In this document: positions 45,842 through 54,381 of the stretch, in pieces
How positions within the stretch are numbered: the stretch's first letter is position 1
Layout of the letters: every line of letters starts with the position of its first letter
DNA from: JAWWPY01 sp963822825
GTDB lineage: Bacteria; Actinomycetota; Actinomycetes; Streptosporangiales; Streptosporangiaceae
DNA length: 64,000 nucleotides
Assembly: GCA_963822825.1 (NCBI GenBank)
Contig: CAWGIW010000019.1
Coordinates: forward strand, 124,001-188,000
Direction: 5' to 3'
The notes under the pieces: generated by a model
What the model was told of the DNA's origin: nothing
The model's input: only the letters and a program-made list of their open reading frames with translations
The model's database searches: none
Made by a program: the position numbers and the translations under genes

Positions 45842-46066
45842 ATGCAAGCAGCCATCGGGGACCGGCTTCACGTGCACGGCAACAGCGTGGGGCAGCCTGA
45901 CAAGGCAGGAGACATCGTCGAGGTCAAAGGGGCGGCCGGGTCGCCACCGTATCTGGTGCGCTTCGATGACGGGCATACCGGGCTGGTGTTCCCGGGACCC
46001 GACGCCGTGGTGGAGCGCGGGCGCCGCAAGGCCGGCGCCGGGCGGTCCAAGAAGAGCGGCCGGTAG
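45842..46066 (+). CDS. DUF1918 family protein
   Basis: 74 aa, QAAIGDRLHVHGNSVGQPDK, then GDIVEVKGAAGSPPYLVRFDDGHTGLVFPGPDAVV and a basic tail. A small SH3-like barrel common in Actinobacteria; function unknown. ATG at 45842 behind a purine-rich stretch (GGAGAGGAAGGA). Confidence 0.88.
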   Translation: MQAAIGDRLHVHGNSVGQPDKAGDIVEVKGAAGSPPYLVRFDDGHTGLVFPGPDAVVERGRRKAGAGRSKKSGR

Positions 46067-46131
46067 GCGGCCGGACCGCCCGGCCGGCCCAGTGCCGTGA
46101 TCGGGGGGCTAGCCCGCGAGGATCGTTGGGT

Positions 46132-46542
46132 ATGAAGACTTTGATCGTCCGGGTTCACACTGGGCACCGCGATAGCGTGTACGACATCACCCGCCAGTGC
46201 GCGGAATTCGCTGAGGGGGCGGCCGACGGGGGCGATGGCCTGCTGCACGTCTTCGTGCCGCACGCGACCGCGGGGGTGGCGCTGATGGAACTCGGGTCGG
46301 GCAGCGATACCGACCTGCTCGCCACGCTGGGCGAGTTGCTGCCCGCTGATGACCGGTGGCGGCACGCTCACGGCTCCGCGGGGCACGGGCGCTCCCATGT
46401 CCTGCCTGCCCTCGTGGCGCCGTTCGTCGTCCTTCCGGTGCTGGCGGGCCGTCTGTCGCTGGGCACGTGGCAGTCTGTGGCGCTGGTGGACCTCAATGTG
46501 GATAATCCGGACAGACAGGTGCGTTTTTCGTTCCTCGGGTAG
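46132..46542 (+). CDS. YjbQ/UPF0047 family protein
   Basis: 136 aa starting MKTLIVRVHTGHRDSVYDIT. HVFVPHATAGVALMELG and RSHVLPALVAPFVVLPVLAGRLSLGTWQSVAL VD are family landmarks. Some members have weak thiamine-phosphate-synthase activity; physiological role unclear. Stands 65 bases after DUF1918 on the same strand. Confidence 0.88.
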   Translation: MKTLIVRVHTGHRDSVYDITRQCAEFAEGAADGGDGLLHVFVPHATAGVALMELGSGSDTDLLATLGELLPADDRWRHAHGSAGHGRSHVLPALVAPFVVLPVLAGRLSLGTWQSVALVDLNVDNPDRQVRFSFLG

Positions 46543-46751
46543 ATCAGCCGCCACCGGGGAAGATCAAACTGTGACATCGGTTTTCGCTGCCAGGGTCATT
46601 TGCCACTTGCGCAGGGGCCCGGCCCAGTGTGAACTGTCCGAACAAGTGGTGCCGACGCGGCCGCGGCGCCGGCTGGCGCGACGCTACGGCAGGACGCCGT
46701 GGCTGGCCAGATGCGAGCCGGGCCGTGGGAAAGGTCATGAGGAGGACGTCA

Positions 46752-47180
46752 GTGAGCGCGACCGCGCGCCAGGCGCAGGATCAGCCGGGCCTGGCCGGGC
46801 GACTTGGCATCAAGCCGGGTCAGGTGGTGCAGGAGATCGGTTACGACGACGACTGCGACGAGCAGTTGCGCGACGAGATCGATGGACTGGAAAACGTAGA
46901 GCTTGTCGATGAGGATTATGACGATGTCGTCGATGTGGTCCTGCTCTGGTGGCGGGACGGGGATGGGGACCTTTTCGACGCCTTGGCCGACGCGCTGACG
47001 CCGCTCGCCGACGGAGGCTACATCTGGCTGCTGACGCCCAAGGCGGGCCGAGCCCAGCACGTCGAGCCGAGCGAGATCGGGGAGGCGGCGCTGACCGCCG
47101 GGCTCTCCCAGACCTCCAGTGTCAGCGCGGCGCGGGACTGGCTCGGGACTCGCTTGGTCGCGCCCAAGGCGCGACGCTGA
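46752..47180 (+). CDS. DUF3052 family protein
   Basis: 142 aa. GTG at 46752 with AGGAGG six bases upstream is preferred over the ATG at 46737. LAGRLGIKPGQVVQEIGYDD, an acidic helix (LENVELVDEDYDDVVDVVLL) and ADGGYIWLLTPKAGR are typical. Usually next to aceE in actinomycetes, as here. Function unknown. Confidence 0.88.
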   Translation: MSATARQAQDQPGLAGRLGIKPGQVVQEIGYDDDCDEQLRDEIDGLENVELVDEDYDDVVDVVLLWWRDGDGDLFDALADALTPLADGGYIWLLTPKAGRAQHVEPSEIGEAALTAGLSQTSSVSAARDWLGTRLVAPKARR

Positions 47181-47205
47181 GCAAGCGACGCTGAGCAAGC
47201 TCAGC
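47171..47205. repeat. 14-bp tandem duplication and short hairpin at the DUF3052 stop
   Basis: GCGACGCTGAGCAA occurs twice in direct tandem (47171-47184, 47185-47198), the first copy containing the stop TGA. The second copy forms GCTGAGC-AA-GCTCAGC (47190-47205), a possible weak terminator. Confidence 0.6.
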
Positions 47206-47339
47206 ACAGCGCATTTACTACCGCAACGGATCCTGCCGGTTACTCCCGTCCGGCAGGACCGCGGCCTATCCTGGGTGGGTCCCGGGGGGTGGAGGCCGGG
47301 TGGCAGACTGGACGAGTTCTCCGCGGAAAGGACCAGTCA

Positions 47340-47801
47340 ATGGCAGTCGAGGTCGGCGAGCAGGCTCCTGATTTCGAGCTGAAAGATCAGCACGGCACGC
47401 CGGTCCGGCTGTCAAGCTTCCAGGGCTCGAAGAATGTGGTGCTCGTTTTCTACCCCCTGGCGTTCAGCGGTGTGTGCACCGGTGAGATGTGCGCCCTGCG
47501 GGACGAGTTCCCGGAGATCACGCGCGATGACGTGGAGCTGCTGGCGGTGTCGGTGGACTCCACGCACGCCATCCGCACCTGGTCAGAACAGCAGCATTTC
47601 GGCTTCACCCTGCTGGCGGACTTCTGGCCGCACGGTGCCGTCGCCAAGCTCTACGGGGTGTTCGACGAGAACATCGGCGTGGCGAGGCGTGGCACCTTCA
47701 TCATCGACAAGGCCGGCGCCGTCCGGTGGAGTGTTGTGAACCCAATTCCCCAGGCGCGCGACATCGCCGAGTACCAGAAGGTACTCGCCGACCTGGCCTA
47801 G
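47340..47801 (+). CDS. Peroxiredoxin, AhpE-like (1-Cys)
   Basis: 153 aa. Peroxidatic Cys in FYPLAFSGVCTGEMCALRD, preceded by VGEQAPDFELKDQHG. A second Cys follows three residues later, so a 2-Cys role cannot be excluded. Reduces hydrogen and organic peroxides. ATG at 47340 with GGAAAGGA upstream. Confidence 0.9.
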   Translation: MAVEVGEQAPDFELKDQHGTPVRLSSFQGSKNVVLVFYPLAFSGVCTGEMCALRDEFPEITRDDVELLAVSVDSTHAIRTWSEQQHFGFTLLADFWPHGAVAKLYGVFDENIGVARRGTFIIDKAGAVRWSVVNPIPQARDIAEYQKVLADLA

Positions 47802-47893
47802 GGCCACGCCCTAGGTCCGGCGCATCCGGGGAACGGCGAGTCGCGCCGGCCCGGGGGGCGACCCCCGGGACTCCCGGGAGAGGACCAGGCCCG

Positions 47894-48295
47894 ATGCCCT
47901 GCTACCGCTGCGGTGCGCGGCAGAGCGATCCCGGCCGCGGGCAGAGCCCGTGGCGGCGCGGGGTCCGCAACGATTGCCAGGTGCTGGTGTGCCCGGAATG
48001 CCAGACGACGCACGACTGGGCGGGCGACCTCGACCAGTGCCCCCAATGTGGCCGCGTCCACCTGGTCCGGCGGCTTGGTGAAGTCGAGTGCCGCGACTGC
48101 GGGACAGTAGTTCCTCCTTCGGGCGCGCCGCTTTCGGGCGCGCCCGAAGAGCCCCGGGAGGTCCGTGCGGCCGACGGCGCACCGACGGGCTCGGTGGCTG
48201 ATGAGCAGTCCCATGGGGGCGAGGCGCCCGGGCTGTCCGAGGAGGTGGCGCTCGCGCTGGAGAGGGTGCTCGGACGAAGCGCCGTCAGGCGGTGA
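47894..48295 (+). CDS. Zinc-ribbon protein of unknown function
   Basis: 133 aa. Four CxxC knuckles in the first 75 residues (CYRCG, CPECQ, CPQCG, CRDCG) suggest two zinc ribbons; the rest is disordered and acidic with a short C-terminal helix (SEEVALALERVLG). ATG at 47894 with GGGAGAGGA upstream. Downstream kinase-like gene begins about 17 bases after the stop. Confidence 0.75.
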   Translation: MPCYRCGARQSDPGRGQSPWRRGVRNDCQVLVCPECQTTHDWAGDLDQCPQCGRVHLVRRLGEVECRDCGTVVPPSGAPLSGAPEEPREVRAADGAPTGSVADEQSHGGEAPGLSEEVALALERVLGRSAVRR

Positions 48296-48311
48296 GAGGG
48301 CTGGTCGGGCC

Positions 48312-49529
48312 TTGACCGATGCCGCGGTGGTGGGGCGCATCCTGCGCGATTATCGTGAACGCCGTATCCGGCCGTCCGACGTCCGGCACCTGGACGGCTC
48401 GGTTCGCGGCGACCGGGTCTCCTACCGCCTGATGCGGCCGGGCGGGTCGTTCGTGGTCATCCGGGCGTTCCGGGCCGACGCCCCGGTGGGTCCGCGGTTC
48501 AGCGCGTGCGGGACGGCGATCACGGTCGACTGGCTGTGCAGCCGGGCGGCGACGCTTATCTGGCTGGCCGGGCGCGGCTACCCGGCACCTCGCGTGGTCC
48601 CCACCCGGAGCGGCGACCTCGTCGGGGTGGCTGGGCCATGGCTGACGCTGGCGGCCACGTTCGTCGCCGGGCGCCCCCTGCGGCCGGACCCCGGCCAACT
48701 GGGCATGCTCGGCGAGGCGCTGGGCCGGCTGCATTCGCTGCCGGTAGTTGAGGCGGAAGGCCTTGCTGAAGCGGAGCGGCACCCGAGCGCGGCGGTGGGC
48801 CGGTCGTGCTGGGACCCCGACGGCGCCATCCCGGCGACCTTGCGCCGGCTCGACTCGGTCGAGATGCTGCTGCCCGCGCCGTGGCGGCCGCTCCACGAGG
48901 CATTCCGGCGGACCGTCGAGGCTGTCCGGCGGCGTGCCGCAGACCTTCCGCGGGCAGTGGTGCACGGTGACGCGTGGCCGGGGAAGGCAATCCTGGTCGG
49001 CGCCGGTGGTGGCGGCGCCGGTGGTGGCGGCGCCGGTGGTGGCCGCGCCGGTGGTGGCCGCGCCGGTGGTGGCCGCGCCGGTGGTGGCTTCGGCGAGGCC
49101 GGGGCCGTCCTGATCGACTGGGAAACCAGCGGCCTCGGGCCGCCTTTGCTCGATCTCGGCTACTGCCTCATGGAATGCCACCTGGATCCGGACCTGCCGG
49201 CTGACCAGCCGCAAGCCTGGCCCATCCAGCCCGACGATCGGCGGATCGCCGCGGTCGCGGAAGGGTACTCCCGGCGGCGGACTCTCGCGCCTGCCGAACT
49301 GGAACTCTTGCTGGCCGGGATCCGCTTTGGGGTGGCCTTCGTCGGGGCTATCCATTTCGAGCAGGCCCTCCTCGAGGGAGCACGCGGCGCCTCCATGGAT
49401 GCCCGGCTGGAGCGGCTGCGTAACCGTCTGGCGGTGAGCGAGGCGGTCGCGGAGCGAGCCTCACATCACCTGACCGGGAGCGGCAAACGGTACGCTGGAC
49501 CCGGTCGCCCCGAGGCGGCGGGCGCATAG
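48312..49529 (+). CDS. APH-type phosphotransferase-like protein with altered catalytic loop
   Basis: About 405 aa from a TTG at 48312 (start uncertain). Contains the aminoglycoside/choline kinase fold: AVVHGDAWPGKAILVG corresponds to the catalytic HGDxxxxN loop, but the Asn is Lys; the Mg motif IDWETSGLGPPLLDLGYC is normal. Right after the loop sits a Gly-rich insert (AGGGG/AGGGR repeats). The stop TAG (49527-49529) lies inside the tRNA-Val gene. Kinase activity is doubtful without the Asn; inference. Confidence 0.7.
   Translation: MTDAAVVGRILRDYRERRIRPSDVRHLDGSVRGDRVSYRLMRPGGSFVVIRAFRADAPVGPRFSACGTAITVDWLCSRAATLIWLAGRGYPAPRVVPTRSGDLVGVAGPWLTLAATFVAGRPLRPDPGQLGMLGEALGRLHSLPVVEAEGLAEAERHPSAAVGRSCWDPDGAIPATLRRLDSVEMLLPAPWRPLHEAFRRTVEAVRRRAADLPRAVVHGDAWPGKAILVGAGGGGAGGGGAGGGRAGGGRAGGGRAGGGFGEAGAVLIDWETSGLGPPLLDLGYCLMECHLDPDLPADQPQAWPIQPDDRRIAAVAEGYSRRRTLAPAELELLLAGIRFGVAFVGAIHFEQALLEGARGASMDARLERLRNRLAVSEAVAERASHHLTGSGKRYAGPGRPEAAGA
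49003..49088. repeat. 15-bp tandem repeat coding Gly-rich insert
   Basis: About six copies of GCCGGTGGTGGCSGC, encoding AGGGG or AGGGR, placed between the HGD and DWE motifs of the phosphotransferase-like gene. Near-identity at base level indicates recent slippage. Confidence 0.85.
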
Positions 49530-49589
49530 CTCAGTGGTAGAGCACTCGCCTTACAAGCGAGAAGTCCTTGGTTCGAACCCAAGTGTGCC
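49518..49589 (+). tRNA. tRNA-Val(TAC)
   Basis: Acceptor stem GGGCGCA (49518-49524) pairs with TGTGCCC (49582-49588) with one G-T wobble; discriminator A at 49589, no encoded CCA. D arm GCTC-AGTGGTA-GAGC, anticodon arm CTCGC-CTTACAA-GCGAG (anticodon TAC), T arm CTTGG-TTCGAAC-CCAAG. The 5' end overlaps the 3' end of the upstream coding gene by 12 bases. Everything downstream for 2.5 kb is fragmentary, as expected beside a tRNA integration site. Confidence 0.96.
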
Positions 49590-49618
49590 CACTTTTCTCG
49601 AATATCCGTCGCCCCGGT

Positions 49619-50260
49619 TAGTCCGGAGCGTGATCGGCGCTGGCGCGACCGGCGTGCAGGTAGCTTCGATCTTCAACGCGTTCGGCACGCATGTCCATCT
49701 CGTCGAGATCGCTCCACGCATCCTGATGAGCGAGGATCACGAGGAGGAGATCGTCTGCCCGGTCTGCGGTGCGCGCTTTGAACATCCCAGCGCCGAATCC
49801 TTTGCCTTCAACTCGTATGGCGCGTGCCGGGCCTGCCAGGGCCTGGGCGTGCGGTCTGAGGTTAACGAAACCTCCCTGGTGACCGACCCGGACAAGACGA
49901 TCGAGGAGGGAGCGGTGCTGCCGTGGAACTCCGGCGGGCGGCGGCTGTCGCTGTATGCCGCGGGCGAGCTCGGGGTTCGCCTTGACGTCCCATACAAGTC
50001 GCTCACCGAGCGCGAGCGCGACATCGTGCTGCACGGTGCCCCCGTGCAGCGGCAGGTTACGCTGCACTCAGGCCGGAACGAGCGGACTGTGCGGCTGTCG
50101 GTGAACTATGACAACGCTGTCGCCGCGGTAGAGCGGTCGCTGGGCAGTGACAACGAGCGCACCCGCCGGCTGGCGCAGCGTTTCGTCATCACCCGCACCT
50201 GCTCGGTATGTCACGGCACCCGGCTGCGGCCCCTGGTCATCGAGTGTGATGGATTCGGCG
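49619..50260 (+). pseudogene. Chimeric fragment: flavoprotein reductase piece joined to internal UvrA piece
   Basis: Frame-continuous but mosaic. 49627-49743 reads SVIGAGATGVQVASIFNAFG and HVHLVEIAPRILMSEDHE, the NAD-binding part of a disulfide-reductase-type flavoprotein. From 49744 it switches to an internal UvrA segment: CPVCGARFEHPSAESFAFNS, YGACRACQGLG, and TCSVCHGTRLRPLVI, i.e. zinc-module residues of UvrA-like ATPases. Neither has its N-terminus, Walker motifs or C-terminus. No start or ribosome site is evident. A rearrangement junction immediately after tRNA-Val. Confidence 0.75.
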
Positions 50261-50425
50261 GCCAGGTTCTCTCGCAGGTGGGCGACCGAGCTGACCGGGG
50301 AATCGGATGACACATCGTCGCCTACGTGTAGGGGCGGGACGTGAGCTGGGCTGTGCTCGCTCCTGCACGTCTGACGGGACTTGCCGGGCGGCTCTCATGA
50401 TCATCTGAGTTTCAACAATCGGATC

Positions 50426-50947
50426 TCAGTGCAGGTGAATAAGGACCACGTCCTTGAGAACGATCATCAGCAGCCCCAGCGCGGCGGCGACCGCCGTAAT
50501 GATGAATAGCTGCCTGCCTCGGAGCTGGGCGGCGCGCCCGGCGGACCAGGCGTAGATCATCAGGAGCACGATGGCCACCGCCAGCCCGACGTTGGCGGCC
50601 GCCGAAGGCGAGGCGCCGAGCAGATGCGCCAGGATGAGCGCCAGCAGCGGAATGTAGGAAGCGGTGACCATCGGCCAGGTGGCAGCCAGCGCTGTGCGGA
50701 CATCCGCCCACGTCGGCAGGTGGCCCCCCTCCAGCTGCTCGCCCAGGAGTTCGGCGTATTCCTCGGCGAGCCAGTACACGACCAGCGTGACCAGGATGGA
50801 GACCGTCAGCGGCAGCGTGTGCACATGGTCGCCGATCGCGGCGAGGATCGCGGCGGTGATGATCGTGCCGTAGATGCCGGCGGCGCGGCGCGGTGCGCCG
50901 CTTCCGGCGGATGGCGCGGGCTGTGCTCCAGCAGAAACTCCCGCCAT
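50426..50947 (-). CDS. Five-helix membrane protein of unknown function
   Basis: 173 aa from the ATG at 50947. After a short Ala/Gly/Ser N-terminus come about five hydrophobic segments (GIYGTIITAAILAAIG, LTVSILVTLVVYWLAEEYAE, MVTASYIPLLALILAHLLG, VGLAVAIVLLMIYAWSAG, LFIITAVAAALGLLMIVL). An acidic patch (LAEEYAELLGEQLEGG) follows helix 2. Family not recognised. Ten bases after the SMP-30 fragment, same strand. The 115 bases between it and the UvrA chimera show nothing. Confidence 0.7.
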   Translation of the reverse strand: MAGVSAGAQPAPSAGSGAPRRAAGIYGTIITAAILAAIGDHVHTLPLTVSILVTLVVYWLAEEYAELLGEQLEGGHLPTWADVRTALAATWPMVTASYIPLLALILAHLLGASPSAAANVGLAVAIVLLMIYAWSAGRAAQLRGRQLFIITAVAAALGLLMIVLKDVVLIHLH

Positions 50948-50957
50948 GGCCGCTCCC

Positions 50958-51437
50958 CTAGCCGTCCGCCGCGTACCCGCGGTAGGGCTCACAGGGCGCC
51001 CCGGTGACACCGAGTGAGTCGAGCCACAGCAGGCGCCCGGCGTCGGGCTGGCGGGCCAGAGCGGCTTCATTAAGTCCGTCACGGGCGGTGGTGACGAACA
51101 GCGTTCCCCCGCCTGTATCGCCGAATGCGCAGGACGTTGGGCGGTCGACCGGGAGCGGGGCGGTGTCCAGCAGCGACCCGTCCGGGTGGTACCGCGCGAG
51201 CGCGCCGTGGCCGTGGACCTGGAACGTCCGCAGCAGCTGGAGCTGGCCGCCTGCGCCGGGACGGGCACGATGCAGCCGCCCGGCCAGGACATCTACCCAC
51301 AGCAGCTCGTCCCGGGCCCCGTCCCAGCACGGACCCTCGCTGAGCCGGCCTGGTTCGGCCGAACAAGGCTTCACCGTCCACGCGTTCCCACCGGAATCCT
51401 CCACAGGGCGGATGGAGCCTGGCTCAGCAGCGGTCAC
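50958..51437 (-). pseudogene. SMP-30/gluconolactonase-like gene with internal deletion
   Basis: 159 aa against about 290 for the family. The N-terminal blade (RLSEGPCWDGARDELLWVDV, with the metal-binding Glu) is joined in frame to the C-terminal blades (HGALARYHPDGSLLDTAPLP, then VDRPTSCAFGDTGGGTLFVT). The middle of the beta-propeller, holding two metal ligands, is missing at about 51195-51210. Unlikely to be active. Confidence 0.7.
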
Positions 51438-51790
51438 GGCTGCCCGCGGTCCCGGGCGCCACTGTCACGGCCTTCATGCATCCTCCCGGGAAATTGCCGC
51501 AGCGCTGCAGGCGGGTCATCGTGGCCCTTCCTAGAGCGTCTGGCCGGGTGACGCCAGCGTCGTCACCCGGCCCGGGTGACGACGCCGGCGTCTACCGCCG
51601 CAGCAACGTACCGGATGGGCGGGCGACATGGCAGAGGGTGGCTGGGCCGGGATGGCGGGGCGCGTGGCCCCTGGGCGCGGAACGGATGCGGCTCGGACTG
51701 AGGCCGGGGATCGTCCGTCGCGGGTGATCCTCGCCGCGTTCGCGCAGGACATGATGACAGCAGGTACGCCCGGGGCTGAATGGAGGTCAG
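51438..51790. other. Gap with a strong hairpin and no clear gene
   Basis: About 350 bases. Apart from the hairpin at 51542-51572 (listed separately) and a direct copy of its CGGGTGACG arm at 51573-51581, nothing is recognised. Several open frames exist but read like GC-rich shadow sequence. Confidence 0.4.
51542..51572. terminator. 12-bp perfect hairpin
   Basis: GGCCGGGTGACG (51542-51553), 7-base loop, CGTCACCCGGCC (51561-51572). No U-tract; many actinobacterial terminators lack one. Direction is uncertain because no gene ends beside it, and it could be a leftover of a rearranged unit. Confidence 0.5.
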
Positions 51791-52075
51791 GTGCACGGCG
51801 AGGCGCGGCTGGCAGCCGAGCACGCCGTGGTGGCGCGCGCCGGCAGTGGCGCGGACGCAGCGGAAATCTGCGGCATCGGGCAAGCCATGATCCACAACGA
51901 GGCGAGTATCGAGGACGTGGTCCGGATGGCTTACAACACCCCGACCTACGCCTACGGTTACAAGCTGGCCGCCGCCGATACCCTGGCCCGGCTGTACCCC
52001 GATGTCCTGCGGGCCATGCGCCGCCGGGCCGCGCGCACCGGATCTGAGCGGGGACCGCGCTTGGAGCTGGGATGA
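51791..52075 (+). CDS. Short ORF resembling the C-terminal end of a flavoprotein disulfide reductase
   Basis: 94 aa from a GTG at 51791 with GGAGG four bases upstream. HAVVARAGSGADAAEICGIG and NEASIEDVVRMAYNTPTYAY GYKLAAADTL resemble dimerisation-domain ends of disulfide-reductase-type flavoproteins, the same enzyme class whose NAD-binding piece lies at 49.63 kb on the same strand. It may be the separated tail of that gene, or an independent small protein. Overlaps the next ATG by 4 bases. Confidence 0.45.
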   Translation: MHGEARLAAEHAVVARAGSGADAAEICGIGQAMIHNEASIEDVVRMAYNTPTYAYGYKLAAADTLARLYPDVLRAMRRRAARTGSERGPRLELG

Positions 52076-52719
52076 AACTCGAATCGCTGGACCCAGCCTT
52101 CGTCATCGACACGTTCCTGCTCCTGCTGATCGGCATTGGCCCGAAAATCGCGCTGGTGCCGTTCCTCGAGGCGACCAAGGAGATGCCTGAGGCCACGAAG
52201 CGCCGCGTCCTGCGCAAGATGCTGACCACCGCCGCCACAGTCGCCGTTGTTCTCCTTATCCTGGGCGGCTTGCTGACCAGGCTGCTGCACTTCTCCCCGG
52301 GCGCGCTCGGCGTCGCCAGCGGCATCATCCTGCTCATCATTGCGGTCACCATGGTGCTCGGGCCGCGAGATCCGGATGGCGCCAGCCAGCCGGCGGAGCA
52401 GACGGACCCGATGCGGATGGCCGTCTTCCCGCTGGCCGTTCCCTACCTGCTCAACCCGGCTGGGATCGTTCTGCTGGTCACCTCCTCAGCCGAAGCCAGC
52501 ACTGTCGCCGTCTTGGCCGTCGTCGTCGGCGTGCTCATCGTGATACTTGCGCTCGACGTCGTGGTGTTCCGCTGGGCCGTGCACGTCAGCAACCATCTGG
52601 ACGCCAGCCGGATGCTGGTCACTGAGAAGGTCTTCGGCTTCCTGCTTGCCGCGCTCGCCGTGCAGCTGGCACTCAACGGTTTGTCCGATGTCGGCGTGAT
52701 CCACCTGATCAGCCACTGA
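52072..52719 (+). CDS. MarC-family (UPF0056) membrane protein
   Basis: 215 aa, six transmembrane segments. LLIGIGPKIALVPFLEATKE and AVFPLAVPYLLNPAGIVLLV match MarC family conserved regions. Function of the family is unsettled. ATG at 52072 overlaps the previous stop (ATGA). Confidence 0.8.
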   Translation: MKLESLDPAFVIDTFLLLLIGIGPKIALVPFLEATKEMPEATKRRVLRKMLTTAATVAVVLLILGGLLTRLLHFSPGALGVASGIILLIIAVTMVLGPRDPDGASQPAEQTDPMRMAVFPLAVPYLLNPAGIVLLVTSSAEASTVAVLAVVVGVLIVILALDVVVFRWAVHVSNHLDASRMLVTEKVFGFLLAALAVQLALNGLSDVGVIHLISH

Positions 52720-52899
52720 AGGCGGACGCCAGGAAGCTTGCAGGTCGCGAAGTGATCCTCAGGGTGGCCTCACTGCCATCACCCAGAGCGGGTGACGACT
52801 CACGTGATCTATGCCGTGGAGGATTGGCAAGGGTGGGCCCAGCCGTATCCAAGTCATCCGGCCGCTGCTAGCTCGAAAGATGCGAACAAGGGAGCATCA

Positions 52900-53466
52900 A
52901 TGGTTTCTGACGAGTTTGGCACTCAGTCAACGTCTCCCGCGCTAATGGCGGGAACGTGGTGGCTGACGATGGTCGTGGGCGTCCTGACCCTGATCCTTGG
53001 CATCATCGTGAGTTTCCACCCGACCGGCTCCCTGAACGTGCTCGCTGTCCTGCTGGGCGTCCTCATGATCTTCTCCGGGATCTTCCACCTCATCCGGGTG
53101 TTCGAGCCACAGGAACCGCACCGGGTCTGGCTCGGCATCGCCGGCCTGCTGTTCATCGTTATCGGCGTGGTCCTGATACGCCACCTTCACCTGACCAGGT
53201 CGCTCATCGGCCTGATTATCGGCATCACCTGGATCGTCCAGGGGCTGACCGCGCTGATTGGCGGGATCTCCGGAGGATCCCGCGAGGGAAGGGCCTGGTG
53301 GATCATCTTCGGGGTGGTGAGCCTGATCGCGGGGATCGTGGTCGCGTCCGCTCCCGCCTCCTCGCTCAGCGCCCTGGCCGTCCTGCTCGGGATCTGGTTC
53401 ATCATCATGGGCGTCTTCGAGATCATCGGAGGGTTGATGCTGCGGCACGCGCTCCGCGCCTCCTGA
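52900..53466 (+). CDS. HdeD-like membrane protein (DUF308)
   Basis: 188 aa, six short transmembrane helices in a repeated pattern (LTLILGIIVSFHPTGSLNVL, GVLMIFSGIFHLIRV, LLFIVIGVVLIRHL, GITWIVQGLTALIGG, VVSLIAGIVVASAP, IWFIIMGVFEIIGG). HdeD relatives are linked to acid or membrane stress. ATG at 52900 with AAGGGAGC seven bases upstream. Confidence 0.88.
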   Translation: MVSDEFGTQSTSPALMAGTWWLTMVVGVLTLILGIIVSFHPTGSLNVLAVLLGVLMIFSGIFHLIRVFEPQEPHRVWLGIAGLLFIVIGVVLIRHLHLTRSLIGLIIGITWIVQGLTALIGGISGGSREGRAWWIIFGVVSLIAGIVVASAPASSLSALAVLLGIWFIIMGVFEIIGGLMLRHALRAS

Positions 53467-53538
53467 GGTGGCGACCGTCCGGCGGCGCGGCCCGGCAATA
53501 ACCCCAGATGAGGGAATCAAGTGATCCCAGAAAAGGAA

Positions 53539-53934
53539 TCAGGGGCTATGAACCGCCAGCACTGAAATGCGGCGGCCAGCCGCCCCGTCGGTCACCAGAT
53601 AGGTCGCGGTGAGCCGGCTGATCTCGCCGCCGTCGCTCCTGTGGCGCGAGAACTTCCCACGGTAAAGAGCCGACGTGGAGTTCAGGACGGTTACCTCAGA
53701 GCCGAGAATCTCGCTGCCGTAGTAGCCGGCCGCGCGCATTCCAGCAACCTGCTGCTGCACCGCCGCAACGACCTGGTCATCGCTCGTCAGCGCGAAGAAC
53801 CCCTCGTCGGTGGTGAGCAACAGCGGAACGCCGTAGTAAGCGAGCAGCGAACCAGTGTCACTCTCGCCTCGCCCACACGCCGCGAACGCGTCAAGGTACT
53901 CACCAAACCACCGGCTCACCTCGCTGCTATCCAC
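53539..53934 (-). CDS. NTF2/SnoaL-fold-like protein
   Basis: 131 aa from a GTG at 53934. Starts DSSEVSRWFGEYLDAFAACG, with a curved-sheet region (YYGVPLLLTTDEGFFALTS, SALYRGKFSRH) typical of NTF2-like proteins. Ligand unknown. Converges on the HdeD gene. Confidence 0.65.
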   Translation of the reverse strand: MDSSEVSRWFGEYLDAFAACGRGESDTGSLLAYYGVPLLLTTDEGFFALTSDDQVVAAVQQQVAGMRAAGYYGSEILGSEVTVLNSTSALYRGKFSRHRSDGGEISRLTATYLVTDGAAGRRISVLAVHSP

Positions 53935-54009
53935 GGCAACGGATCGTATCGCCGCCGCGCCACTGCCGCCAGCATCTGCTCGCCCGGCCCAGCCCCTTCT
54001 CCACCCCAC

Positions 54010-54381
54010 CCAGCAAGGTCACGAACTACGGCTGGAGTACCAGTGCTTACCCTTCCCGGCGACTTACTGACGCACACCGTTTTGCAATGCGAAGATCTTG
54101 CCGCATTCAATTCCTCATCGGAGAAGGGCACTAGAAAGGGCTCGCATACGTGCTTGGCTGGCTTTGCCTGGTTACGGTGATCGCGGTCGTGGTTCTGCTG
54201 ACCGGTGGCAGACCCAGGTCTCCTGATGCTGTCGGGCCGATCGAGGGAAACCGCGTTCCGCCTGCGATGGTCCGACTGGCGGCGATGCCACCAGGCCCGC
54301 GTCGGCTGGCACCACTACCGCACACGCTTCACGCTCATCGCGTGACAATAAGTCAGATCACGTGTAGGGAGTCGCTCGGAG
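54010..54381. other. Gap with one doubtful short ORF
   Basis: About 370 bases. A plus-strand GTG at 54150 opens MLGWLCLVTVIAVVVLLTGG, a possible signal anchor, and continues into the antisense of the hydrolase gene to 54524; only the first 60 codons look plausible. It may be a truncated exported-protein gene. Otherwise nothing is recognised. Confidence 0.3.
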
